In this document: in pieces, positions 44,260 through 52,324 of the stretch
How the letters are laid out: each line of letters opens with the position of its first letter
Position numbering within the stretch: position 1 is the first letter of the stretch
Origin: Pseudoclavibacter triregionum
Lineage (GTDB): Bacteria; Actinomycetota; Actinomycetes; Actinomycetales; Microbacteriaceae
Length of the DNA: 64,000 nucleotides
Assembly (NCBI GenBank): GCA_910822395.1
Contig: OU365335.1
Span: 744,001-808,000, forward strand
Reading direction: 5' to 3'
The notes under the pieces: generated by a model
Told to the model about the DNA's origin: nothing
What the model saw: only the letters and a program-made list of their open reading frames with translations
The model's database searches: none
Made by a program: the position numbers and the translations under genes

Positions 44260-47088
44260 CTAGCGACCTGGCCGTGCCGCCTGTCCGGTCAAAGCGAGGT
44301 AGCTCTCGAAGAGGAGGCGCTGGCGGGTGGCCTCGTCGCGGATCATGCCGCGGGCGCCGAAGGCCTTGTCGACCTCGCGGTCGAGCGCGTCGTGGGCCTT
44401 GACGAGGGCCGGGTCCATAGCGAGCGGGCTGTAATGCTCGGCGAGGGAGCGCTCGGGGTGGAGCTCGCGGGCGGCGAGCACGCCTTCGCCGGCGGCGATG
44501 ATCCTGGCTCGAGCCTCGTCGGCGACGTGGGGGAGGGGGAAGGTGTACCAGGTGAGGGTCGATGCGAAGCGCAGGCGTGATTCGAGGCGTCCGCCGATGG
44601 CTTTCTGCCAGGTGATGAACATCGAGGAGGAGATGATTGCGAACTGGAAGCCGTCGGGGTCGGCGAGCTGGAAGACCAGGTCGCTCACGATCGTCTCGGG
44701 GGACAGCCGCAAGACGGGGAGGTAGCGGCGCCGTTCGCTGACGACGCGTGGCACGGCCAGGTAGGGCTGGTCCTGTGCGGCGAGCTGTCGAAAGAGATGG
44801 TGGTGGGGATACTCGCGCGTGCTTGTGGCCTTCGATCTGCCTCGAAAGGCGCGGACTGCTTCGACGCGCCGTCGGAGGACAGCGGACTGCTGGAGGTCTT
44901 GTGGGTCAGCGTCGGCGAGCCAGAGACACCAGCGCTCCTCACCGTGCAGGAGCTCGCGTCCACCGAGGAACGGTCGTAGGTACTTTGACGCGCGCGGATC
45001 GGACCGTACTTCTGTGAGCGCGGCGGGTAGCACGATGAGGTTGCCGTCGTCCGTGGGTTTGGAGCCGTACTCCGTCTTGTTGAGCTGGCTGCTGAGGAGC
45101 GTGGACCGCTTCTCGACCAGCGCCATCGGTCCGTCGATGAGGTACGGGTTGATCTGCTGGGTGACGGCGATCTCCTGCGGGTCGCTCGCCGGCGTTGGGT
45201 ACTCGAACAGTCGCGGCCGGCCGGTTGCCGTCTTTGTGAAGCCGACGATGACGCAGTGCACCGCGGCGGCGCCGGGGGCTTCGGAGGACCAGCCGAAGGT
45301 GCGGTGGCCGAATTTGATGCGCCAGCCTGCGTCGAAGATCGGGCCGAACAACCGTGGCACCTGGTCGCCCTGGGTGATCGAGTTCGTCGTCACGAACGCC
45401 CAGTCGCCCGTGCGTCCGGGCAGGGCGTAGAGCTTGAGCGCGGTTGCGTGCCAGGCGGTGACGTAGTCGAGGCGGGAGAGCGTCTTGTCGCCGCCCCACG
45501 CCGCCTGAAGCTCGGCCTTCTGCGCTTCATCTCGGGTGTTGTCGCCGAGGAACGGCGGGTTGCCGAACACGAAGGTGCGGCCGCTCGCCTGCGGGATGGC
45601 CGCGTTCCAGTCGGTCGTGAGCGCGTTCCCGTGGGTGATCCTCGCGCTGATGGTGATCGGGAGGCGGTCGGGGGCGTGGCCGAGGGCCTTGGCCATCTCG
45701 AGGTTGGCCTGGTGGTCGACGAGGAACATGGCGGTCTCGGCGATCTTCGCGGGCCACCAGTTGATCTCGATGCCGGCGAACTGGTCGAGGCTCACCGCAA
45801 GGCCGATCGTCACGTCGAGCGCCGAGTCGGTGACGCCCGAGAGCTCCCGCAGACGCGTGATGATCGACAGCTCGATCGCGCGCAGCTCGCGGTATGCGAC
45901 GACGAGGAAGTTGCCGCAGCCGCAGGCCGGGTCGCAGTACGCGTTCGTGGCGAGCTCGGCCTGGATCTCGCGGAGCTTCTTCGCGCTGTCCCACGCGGCG
46001 CGAACGCGGGCCCGGTAGTCGTCGAGGAAGAGCGGGCCCAGCGTCTTGAGGATGTTCGTCTCGGTCGTGTAGTGCTCGCCCGCGAGCCGGCGGGCCTTCT
46101 TCGACTTCACGGCCTGGAAGAGGGAGCCGAACACGGCGGGGGAGATCTCGGCCCAGTTGAAGCGGCAGGCGCGGATGAGCGCGTCGCGCATGGTGCGGTC
46201 GAACGCGAGGATGCCGAGGTCCTCGGCGCCGTCGAAGATGCCGCCGTTCACGTACGGGAAGCGGCGCATCGTCTCGTCGAGGCGCGCGGGCCGACGCTGC
46301 TCGGGGGTGTCGAGCACCTTGAACAGGAGCGTGAGCTGCGAGCCGAGGTCGCTGCCGTCCTCGCTCGTGCGCTCGACGAGCCACCGCTCGAACAGGCCCT
46401 TCTCCCACAGGCCGGCGTCGTCGCCGAACATGAGGAAGAGGAGGCGGGTGAGGAGGATCGCGGTGGTGTGGATCTCCTCGTCCTCATCGGCCTCGTCTTC
46501 GACCGGGAAGGCGTAGTCGTCGTCGGCGTCGCTCGTGAGAGCCGCGTAGAGATCGGCCATGACCTTCGCCGCCTCGATCGAGGCAGCCTCCTGGGCGGCG
46601 GTGTCGATGGAGACCGCTTGGTAGCCGCCGAGGAAGCCGAGCTCCTCGGCGTGCTGGCGGATCTCCGAGAGTGGGAAGTAGGTGGAGGCCGGGCCGCCCT
46701 CGGCCTCGAGGTCGGTGACGCGCATGTGCGCGTAGTCGGTGGAGATGACGTAGCGCGGGAAGTCCTCTGCGGCGATGGAACCACCCGCGAGGTAGTCGAA
46801 GGCCTGCTGCTCGGCGACCTCGCCCTCGGCGCCCATCTTGCCGAGGCTCTTGTGCTCGCCGATCGCGACCTTCGGCCAGAAGAAGTCGACGAAGCCGATG
46901 TTCTTCGTCGAGGCGCGCTCGGCCTGCTGCTGGAACGTCGCGACGCGGCGGCGCTGCACGCCGTAGCAGGCGAGCAGCTGGTCCCAGAAGGAGGCGTACT
47001 CGGCATGCTCGCGCGACTCGCCCGCCCACTCGAGCGCAAACTCATCGAGGTTCTTGCGGATCTCGTTCCAGGAGAGGGGCTTAGCCAT
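44260..47088 (-). CDS. MmeI-like type IIL restriction-modification enzyme
   Basis: A 942-residue bifunctional enzyme close in length to MmeI (919). The endonuclease site is intact: Asp68, nine residues, Glu78-His-Lys80 (FVDFFWPKVAIGEHKS), the D-x9-ExK pattern of MmeI. A helical connector follows, then an adenine-N6 methyltransferase with motif I DPACGCGNFL (386-395, Cys for the usual Ser) and motif IV NPPF (510-513). The next ~300 residues are the target-recognition domain, with clearly less GC-biased codons, then a C-terminal helical region. It methylates one strand of its site and cuts unmodified DNA at a distance. Preceded by GGAGAGGGG; 35 bases after an unknown membrane-protein gene. Confidence 0.88.
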   Translation of the reverse strand: MAKPLSWNEIRKNLDEFALEWAGESREHAEYASFWDQLLACYGVQRRRVATFQQQAERASTKNIGFVDFFWPKVAIGEHKSLGKMGAEGEVAEQQAFDYLAGGSIAAEDFPRYVISTDYAHMRVTDLEAEGGPASTYFPLSEIRQHAEELGFLGGYQAVSIDTAAQEAASIEAAKVMADLYAALTSDADDDYAFPVEDEADEDEEIHTTAILLTRLLFLMFGDDAGLWEKGLFERWLVERTSEDGSDLGSQLTLLFKVLDTPEQRRPARLDETMRRFPYVNGGIFDGAEDLGILAFDRTMRDALIRACRFNWAEISPAVFGSLFQAVKSKKARRLAGEHYTTETNILKTLGPLFLDDYRARVRAAWDSAKKLREIQAELATNAYCDPACGCGNFLVVAYRELRAIELSIITRLRELSGVTDSALDVTIGLAVSLDQFAGIEINWWPAKIAETAMFLVDHQANLEMAKALGHAPDRLPITISARITHGNALTTDWNAAIPQASGRTFVFGNPPFLGDNTRDEAQKAELQAAWGGDKTLSRLDYVTAWHATALKLYALPGRTGDWAFVTTNSITQGDQVPRLFGPIFDAGWRIKFGHRTFGWSSEAPGAAAVHCVIVGFTKTATGRPRLFEYPTPASDPQEIAVTQQINPYLIDGPMALVEKRSTLLSSQLNKTEYGSKPTDDGNLIVLPAALTEVRSDPRASKYLRPFLGGRELLHGEERWCLWLADADPQDLQQSAVLRRRVEAVRAFRGRSKATSTREYPHHHLFRQLAAQDQPYLAVPRVVSERRRYLPVLRLSPETIVSDLVFQLADPDGFQFAIISSSMFITWQKAIGGRLESRLRFASTLTWYTFPLPHVADEARARIIAAGEGVLAARELHPERSLAEHYSPLAMDPALVKAHDALDREVDKAFGARGMIRDEATRQRLLFESYLALTGQAARPGR

Positions 47089-47123
47089 GGCCCAACCCTG
47101 GCAGAGCACGGAAATATCAGGGA

Positions 47124-49226
47124 CTACGACACCGGGATTCCCGGAAGCCAGCCTTCGTCGCGCGGCGTCGGCTCGCGGAGCTCCTCGATCTCCGCCAGCG
47201 CGACGGCGATGTCGAACGGCCACTCCCAGCCCGGCCGCACGTCGGCTGCAGCCTTCGCGAACGTGCGCGCGCAGTCGGCGGCATGATGAAGCGCTCGAAG
47301 CTCTTCGCCCGGGATCGGCTCGCTCAGATGTCGCTTGCCTTCGCTGGGGAGCCGCAGAATGGCCGCACCCCGACCGACCGCGTGCCACCGCCAAAACTCG
47401 AGCAACCCGAAGTCGAAGATGTCATCACGGTCGAGGAACTCTCTGCAGAGCTGCACGGACATCGGTCGCCCGAGCGAGGCGATGAGCCACGAGACTCCCG
47501 AGCTCTTCACGAAATGCGAGACGATTGTGCGGGCCAGAAGCTCCACGGTGCCTTGGGCGAACGCGCTGTTCGGAGCGAAATCCTCGCCGGCACGCCACGG
47601 CTGATCGACCGCCCTGAGACGAGCGGCGAACGCGAGGAGCGCCGCCGGCTCGACGGACGACCGTGAGCGCGCGGCATAGAAGAGGTTGAAGAGGAGGATC
47701 CGTCGGAGCGTCGCGGGATCGTCGATCAGCGCCAGCAACATCTCCAGATAGGGCAGGCTTTGCGGGAGCAAGCCGTCGAAGAGAAGGCGACGGGCCCCCG
47801 CCGCGATCGAACCTGGGGCGTCGGCGTCAACCCCTGCGCCGCCCGGCGGGCGCGGTACCTCCTGCTCGTGCCGCCCGAGGACATCCGCGCGCATCGCCTC
47901 GTCGTCAGCCGCATACCGCAGCAGACGATCCACGACCATGTCGGCGTACGCGTCGCGCGTGTCGCCGTGCGCGAGCCTCGTCAGCGCCTCGCGCAGCCTC
48001 CAGAGCTCCTGCGCGGTCAGAGGCGCGGCCGCGCCCCATCCCAGGAGCTCGCTGAACAGGATGGCGGCCACTTCCAATACCTGCTGCGGAGGATCCCCCT
48101 GCCGGAAGCGCACCGGATATCGGTCGTTCACATCCGAGGGACCCAGCAGCGTCGAAGCGCTGCCATCGGGGCGGTCGCCGGCGCTCCACTCCCGCCAACA
48201 GACGTCAGCAGCGCGAAGCGCGGTCACGAGCTCCGAAGTGGTCTGCTCGAGCAGGTCCTGCCTCGCCGTCTCCGGTACGGCCAGGTGACGCCTCGCGTCC
48301 ACGAGCCCCCATGCCCAGTCGCGGAAGAGCGACGCGATCGCGTCGCCCCGGGCCACTGGGATGAGACGCCGCCACGGCGATGACGCTGGCCGAGTCGCGA
48401 GCCAGTACAGCTCAGACCTTGGCGACGTGCGCTCGAGATACGCCACCGACTCGACCGGAGCGAGACGCGCGGCGTATTCGTATCGACGAACCGTGCGGGT
48501 ACGCAGCATGCGCGCGCCGCTGAAGCGCATGGCTCGGCGCACGAGTGCGCGCTCTTGCTCGTCGACGTGGAACTCGAGACTCTGCTTCGTCCCCTCCAGT
48601 CCGAGTTTGAGGCCGAACTCCGACCGCAGCGCTCGCGTGACGTCAAGCAGCAGCACCAGACTCACGACCGCGACCGCGCCGCACCAGAAGGCTCGCGCGA
48701 TGAGGCGGACGGGCACCACGATGCCTTCGGCCACGTGCCATGCCGCGGGAACCGTCGAGTCGGCGAGCGGGAGAATGAAGAGGGCCAGCAGCAGACCGCC
48801 GGTCAGCGGAAGCCGCAGCAGGCGCGAGGGTGTTGAGCGCTGCTCGAGGAAGGCGCGGAGGTCGTAGCCGAGATGCGTCGGCGAGTCCGTCTCCGCGAAC
48901 CGCTCACGCCGTTCTGCCGCGAACACGATGAGTGCGACGAGCGCCGCGCTCACCGCGAGCATGACGGCGACCGGCTCCTCAGCATTGACGATTCCGGTGC
49001 CCCACGGTGTGCCCGATCGCGTGCCTGCCACCAAGGCCGCAACGGCCAACACGGCGCACCAGAGCAGCTCGCGGTCATGGCGGCGCAACGTCGATCTCAC
49101 TTTGCCCCAGCCGAGGCGGTACGCGACCATGAAGACGAGCTGCTCGAGGAACGGCCAGACCACGCCCGCCATCAAGAGCGCGAGCCAGACCCACCAGATG
49201 TCGCCTCCGGCCGGCCCGCGCAGCAT
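47124..49226 (-). CDS. Unknown membrane protein paired with the restriction enzyme
   Basis: A 700-residue protein that I do not recognise. Five likely membrane helices lie in the first 200 residues (about 11-36, 53-69, 84-103, 137-155, 178-195). The remaining ~500 residues are soluble and mostly helical, Leu/Arg/Ala-rich, with no P-loop, nuclease or protease motif that I can see. A short Gly/Pro-rich break occurs near residue 480 (RPPGGAGVDADAPGS). TAACCT seven bases before the ATG suggests a leaderless promoter. Same strand and 35 bases upstream of the type IIL enzyme, so one operon; partner role is inference. Confidence 0.75.
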   Translation of the reverse strand: MLRGPAGGDIWWVWLALLMAGVVWPFLEQLVFMVAYRLGWGKVRSTLRRHDRELLWCAVLAVAALVAGTRSGTPWGTGIVNAEEPVAVMLAVSAALVALIVFAAERRERFAETDSPTHLGYDLRAFLEQRSTPSRLLRLPLTGGLLLALFILPLADSTVPAAWHVAEGIVVPVRLIARAFWCGAVAVVSLVLLLDVTRALRSEFGLKLGLEGTKQSLEFHVDEQERALVRRAMRFSGARMLRTRTVRRYEYAARLAPVESVAYLERTSPRSELYWLATRPASSPWRRLIPVARGDAIASLFRDWAWGLVDARRHLAVPETARQDLLEQTTSELVTALRAADVCWREWSAGDRPDGSASTLLGPSDVNDRYPVRFRQGDPPQQVLEVAAILFSELLGWGAAAPLTAQELWRLREALTRLAHGDTRDAYADMVVDRLLRYAADDEAMRADVLGRHEQEVPRPPGGAGVDADAPGSIAAGARRLLFDGLLPQSLPYLEMLLALIDDPATLRRILLFNLFYAARSRSSVEPAALLAFAARLRAVDQPWRAGEDFAPNSAFAQGTVELLARTIVSHFVKSSGVSWLIASLGRPMSVQLCREFLDRDDIFDFGLLEFWRWHAVGRGAAILRLPSEGKRHLSEPIPGEELRALHHAADCARTFAKAAADVRPGWEWPFDIAVALAEIEELREPTPRDEGWLPGIPVS

Positions 49227-49233
49227 GCGGCAC

Positions 49234-49239
49234 AGGTTA
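49234..49239 (-). promoter_or_regulatory. Leaderless-type -10 element of the island operon
   Basis: TAACCT on the minus strand, seven bases from the ATG at 49226. A GAGGAGGG further upstream is too distant to serve as SD for that ATG. Confidence 0.4.
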
Positions 49240-49301
49240 GACCCTCCTCGTGACGCGAAGCGAGCCGCGATCGACACGCCCCGATTCGCAGAAGGAGCCC
49301 C

Positions 49302-49775
49302 ATGGTCACCAGCGCCGCCCCCAGCGTCGAGGCGTACCTCGAGGAGATCGAGCCGCCGCGCCGCGAGCCCTTCGAGCGCCTCCTCGGGATCATCCGCGAG
49401 CGCCTCGACCCGCGCTTCGAGGAGGGCATGGACGGGATGGTCCACTGGTCGATCCCGCACTCGATCCACCCGGCGGGCTACCACTGCGACCCCGAGCAGC
49501 CCGTGCCCTTCCTCGCCCTCGCGAAGCAGAAGCGCCACCTCTCCCTCTACGACATGGGCCTCATGGCGATGCCCGAGCAGAGCGCATGGTTCGAGCGGGA
49601 GTTCGCCGAGCGGCATCCGGGGTGGCGGCTCGACCGCGGGAAGAGCTGCCTGCGCTTCGCGAGCATGTCGCGCATCCCCTTCGAGCTCATCGGCGAGCTC
49701 GTCGCGCGCATCTCGCTCGACGACTACCTCGAGGCGTATCTGCGCTACGCCGATCGGGCGACGCGCGGCGCGTGA
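49302..49775 (+). CDS. DUF1801-domain protein
   Basis: A 157-residue protein: SVEAYLEEIEPPRREPFERL is the usual DUF1801 opening and KRHLSLYDMGLMAMPEQSAW the central strand-helix. SD AGAAGGAG. It marks the right boundary of the accessory island. Function unknown. Confidence 0.85.
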   Translation: MVTSAAPSVEAYLEEIEPPRREPFERLLGIIRERLDPRFEEGMDGMVHWSIPHSIHPAGYHCDPEQPVPFLALAKQKRHLSLYDMGLMAMPEQSAWFEREFAERHPGWRLDRGKSCLRFASMSRIPFELIGELVARISLDDYLEAYLRYADRATRGA

Positions 49776-49830
49776 GCCGGGGGCCGGGGGCCGAGCGGGG
49801 CCGGACCCCGACCCGCGGGCGCCCCCGTCA

Positions 49831-49836
49831 TACACT
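49831..49836 (+). promoter_or_regulatory. Leaderless-type -10 element of the DUF6049-murJ operon
   Basis: TACACT ends seven bases before the ATG at 49844, with no SD between. Confidence 0.5.
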
Positions 49837-49843
49837 GGGCCGC

Positions 49844-52324
49844 ATGAGCCGGGCACCTGGAAGGGCTGCGCGTCGGCTCCTGCAGGGGATCGCCACCCGC
49901 ACGGCGCTCGCGGGCGCGGCCCTGGCGATGCTCGCCGCAGGAGGCGCCGTCGCGCCGTCGACCGCAGCCGCGGCGCCCGTCTCGGCGGCCACCTCGGCGC
50001 TCGCGGGGTCATCGCTCGCGGACTCCGCCTTCGCCTCGCCCGCCGCTCTCTCCGCAGCATCCGAGGCTCCGCTCGCGGGCTCGGCCGCCGCCATCCCCGA
50101 CGGCGAGTACGGGATCGTCGTCTCCCCGCGCCCCGACGGCGTCCTCCAGCCCGGCGCCGACCTCACGGTCGACGTCGAGATCGTGAACCGCTCCGCCGAC
50201 GCGCTCGACGCCGGCGAGGTCGTCCTCTATCTCGGCGACGCGACGATCGACACCCGCTACGGCCTCGAGAAGTGGCTCGCGGCCGCCGACGCCGGCCCCC
50301 GCAACGACCTCGGCACCGAGATGGGCCGCGTCGCCGCGCCCGAGGTGCCCGCGGGCGAGCGCCGGACGGTCTCGCTCACCGTGCCTGCCGCGAGCATCCG
50401 CTACGACGAGACCGGCGTCTACGCGCCTTACGGCATCGCGGCCCGGCACATGATCCACGGCGGCGAGTTCTCGCAGGGCCGCTCGACGATCGTGTGGAAC
50501 GGCCGCCTCGACACGGCCGCCACCCAGCTCGCGACGATCGTCCCGATCACCGCCCCGCTCTCGGCCGAGCCGGTCATCTCGGCGACGACGCTCGCCGCGC
50601 TCACGGCGGAGGGCGGGCGCCTCGACCTCCTGCTCGACGCCGTCGAGGGCACCCGCGCGACGCTCGCGATCGACCCCCGCGTGCCGGCGTCGATCCGCGT
50701 GCTCGGCTCGCGGGCCCCCGCCGAGGCGACGGCCTGGCTCGAGCGGCTCGAGTCGCTCTCGAACCCCTCCTTCGCGCTGCCGTACGCGGACGTCGACGCC
50801 GAGCTCCTCCAGGCGGCCGGACTGCCGGACGGCCTCGCGCCCGCGAAGCTCGGCGCTCTCGTCGATCCGGCCGGCTTCGCGCCCCCGCAGATCGAAACCC
50901 CGGGCCTCTTCCCGCCGCTCGGCACGGACCCCGGCACGACGGCGAGCCCCGACGCGAGCGCGACGGCGACGGATGCCCCGGACGCGACCGCGAGCGCCGC
51001 TCCGGATGCCGGCTCCCCTGCCCCCGACGCCGCCGCGACGCCGTCGGGCCCTCCGACGACGACGGCCGCCCAGCCGACGCCGGACGACGGCGCCGCCGAG
51101 GCCCCCGCGATCCCGAGCGACGCCGAGCTCCTCGCCGTCCCGGCCACGATGACGGGCGTCGCCTGGCCGGCGGCGGGATCCCTCTCCCCCGGCGACCTCG
51201 ACCGCCTCGCCGCCGAGGGCGCCTCGCTCGCCGTCCTCGACCCCGCGAACGTCGAGCTCGAGGACGTCGGCGACGCCACGCCGGACGCCGCCGCGACGGT
51301 CGACGGCCGCGGCGCGGTCGTCCTCGACGCCCAGCTCGACGCGGCCCTCGCCGCCGCCGCGGGCGCGACGAGCGAGGCGGAGTGGGACGCCGCGGCCGCC
51401 GAGCTCGCGACGACCCTCGCCGTCGTCTCCCGCGAGCGCCCCGAGACGGCCCGCACGCTCGCGGCGGCCGCCCCGCGCGTCCTCCCCGACGACCCCCGCT
51501 TCCTCGGCCGCACCCTGCGCCTCCTCGACTCGCTCGCCTGGGCCGATCTCGCCCCGCTCGCGAGCGCCGCCGCCCCCTCGGGATCCGACGACCGCGAGCC
51601 GCGCACGGGCACGCTCCTGCCCGCCGTCGAGGACGCGGCCGCCGTCGAGCGCGTGCAGCAGCTCCTCGGCGCCGAGCAGCGGGCCTTCGCGCTCTCCTCC
51701 ATGTACGACGATCCGCCCCGCTTTCGCGAGACGATGCACGCCTCGCTCTACGCGGCCCTCTCGAGCGGCTGGCGCTTGCAGCCCGAGCAGTGGGCGGCGA
51801 CGGTGGACGCGTACCGCAACTACGTCGCCGCGAGCGAGGGCTCGGTCGTCATCGTGCCGACGAGCGACATCCAGCTCGTCGGGCAGTCGGCCGACCTGCC
51901 CGTCTTCATCCAGAACAACGGCTCGGAGCGCGTGACCGTGCAGGTCGCGCTCAAGCCGAACACCGCCCTCCTCGAGGCCCGCGACCCCGTCACGATCACG
52001 ATCGAGCCCGGCTCGATGTCGCGCGCCTACCTCGGCGTGAACGCCATCGCGAACGGCGTGACGAGCGCGGACGTCTCGCTCCTCACCCCCGACGGCGTGC
52101 CGATCTCGATCTCGCAGACGCTCAACGTGAACGTGCGCGCGGAGTGGGAGTCGATCGGCCTCGGGCTCATCATCGCCCTCATCGCGGTGCTGCTCGTCGC
52201 CGGGATCTACCGCACGATCCGCCGTCGCCGCATGGCCGCCGGCCGCCTCGAGGACGGCGACGACCTCGGCGCGCACGCCGCCGACCACGACCCGGAGCGC
52301 CCGCGCTCCGAAGGGACCGCATGA
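49844..52324 (+). CDS. DUF6049-family secreted/membrane protein
   Basis: An 826-residue protein. A signal peptide (ALAGAALAMLAAGGAVAPS) precedes a large external region with an early immunoglobulin-like segment (LTVDVEIVNRSADALDAGEV), a Pro/Thr/Ala-rich linker at ~365-425, a second immunoglobulin-like segment near the end and one C-terminal helix (LGLIIALIAVLLVAGIY) with a short cytoplasmic tail. The family is found directly upstream of murJ in actinobacteria and is presumed to act in cell-wall assembly. Stop overlaps murJ as ATGA. Confidence 0.85.
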   Translation: MSRAPGRAARRLLQGIATRTALAGAALAMLAAGGAVAPSTAAAAPVSAATSALAGSSLADSAFASPAALSAASEAPLAGSAAAIPDGEYGIVVSPRPDGVLQPGADLTVDVEIVNRSADALDAGEVVLYLGDATIDTRYGLEKWLAAADAGPRNDLGTEMGRVAAPEVPAGERRTVSLTVPAASIRYDETGVYAPYGIAARHMIHGGEFSQGRSTIVWNGRLDTAATQLATIVPITAPLSAEPVISATTLAALTAEGGRLDLLLDAVEGTRATLAIDPRVPASIRVLGSRAPAEATAWLERLESLSNPSFALPYADVDAELLQAAGLPDGLAPAKLGALVDPAGFAPPQIETPGLFPPLGTDPGTTASPDASATATDAPDATASAAPDAGSPAPDAAATPSGPPTTTAAQPTPDDGAAEAPAIPSDAELLAVPATMTGVAWPAAGSLSPGDLDRLAAEGASLAVLDPANVELEDVGDATPDAAATVDGRGAVVLDAQLDAALAAAAGATSEAEWDAAAAELATTLAVVSRERPETARTLAAAAPRVLPDDPRFLGRTLRLLDSLAWADLAPLASAAAPSGSDDREPRTGTLLPAVEDAAAVERVQQLLGAEQRAFALSSMYDDPPRFRETMHASLYAALSSGWRLQPEQWAATVDAYRNYVAASEGSVVIVPTSDIQLVGQSADLPVFIQNNGSERVTVQVALKPNTALLEARDPVTITIEPGSMSRAYLGVNAIANGVTSADVSLLTPDGVPISISQTLNVNVRAEWESIGLGLIIALIAVLLVAGIYRTIRRRRMAAGRLEDGDDLGAHAADHDPERPRSEGTA

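Noticed and set aside
44260-47088. BREX PglX or type I HsdM identity for the large methyltransferase
   Set aside because: The N-terminal D-x9-ExK at residues 68-80 and overall length match MmeI-like type IIL enzymes, and no other BREX or hsd genes are adjacent.
48928-52320. A frame open across the DUF6049 gene in phase with murJ
   Set aside because: Only the portion from the ATG at 52321 has MurJ sequence; the upstream part is an Arg-rich shadow.
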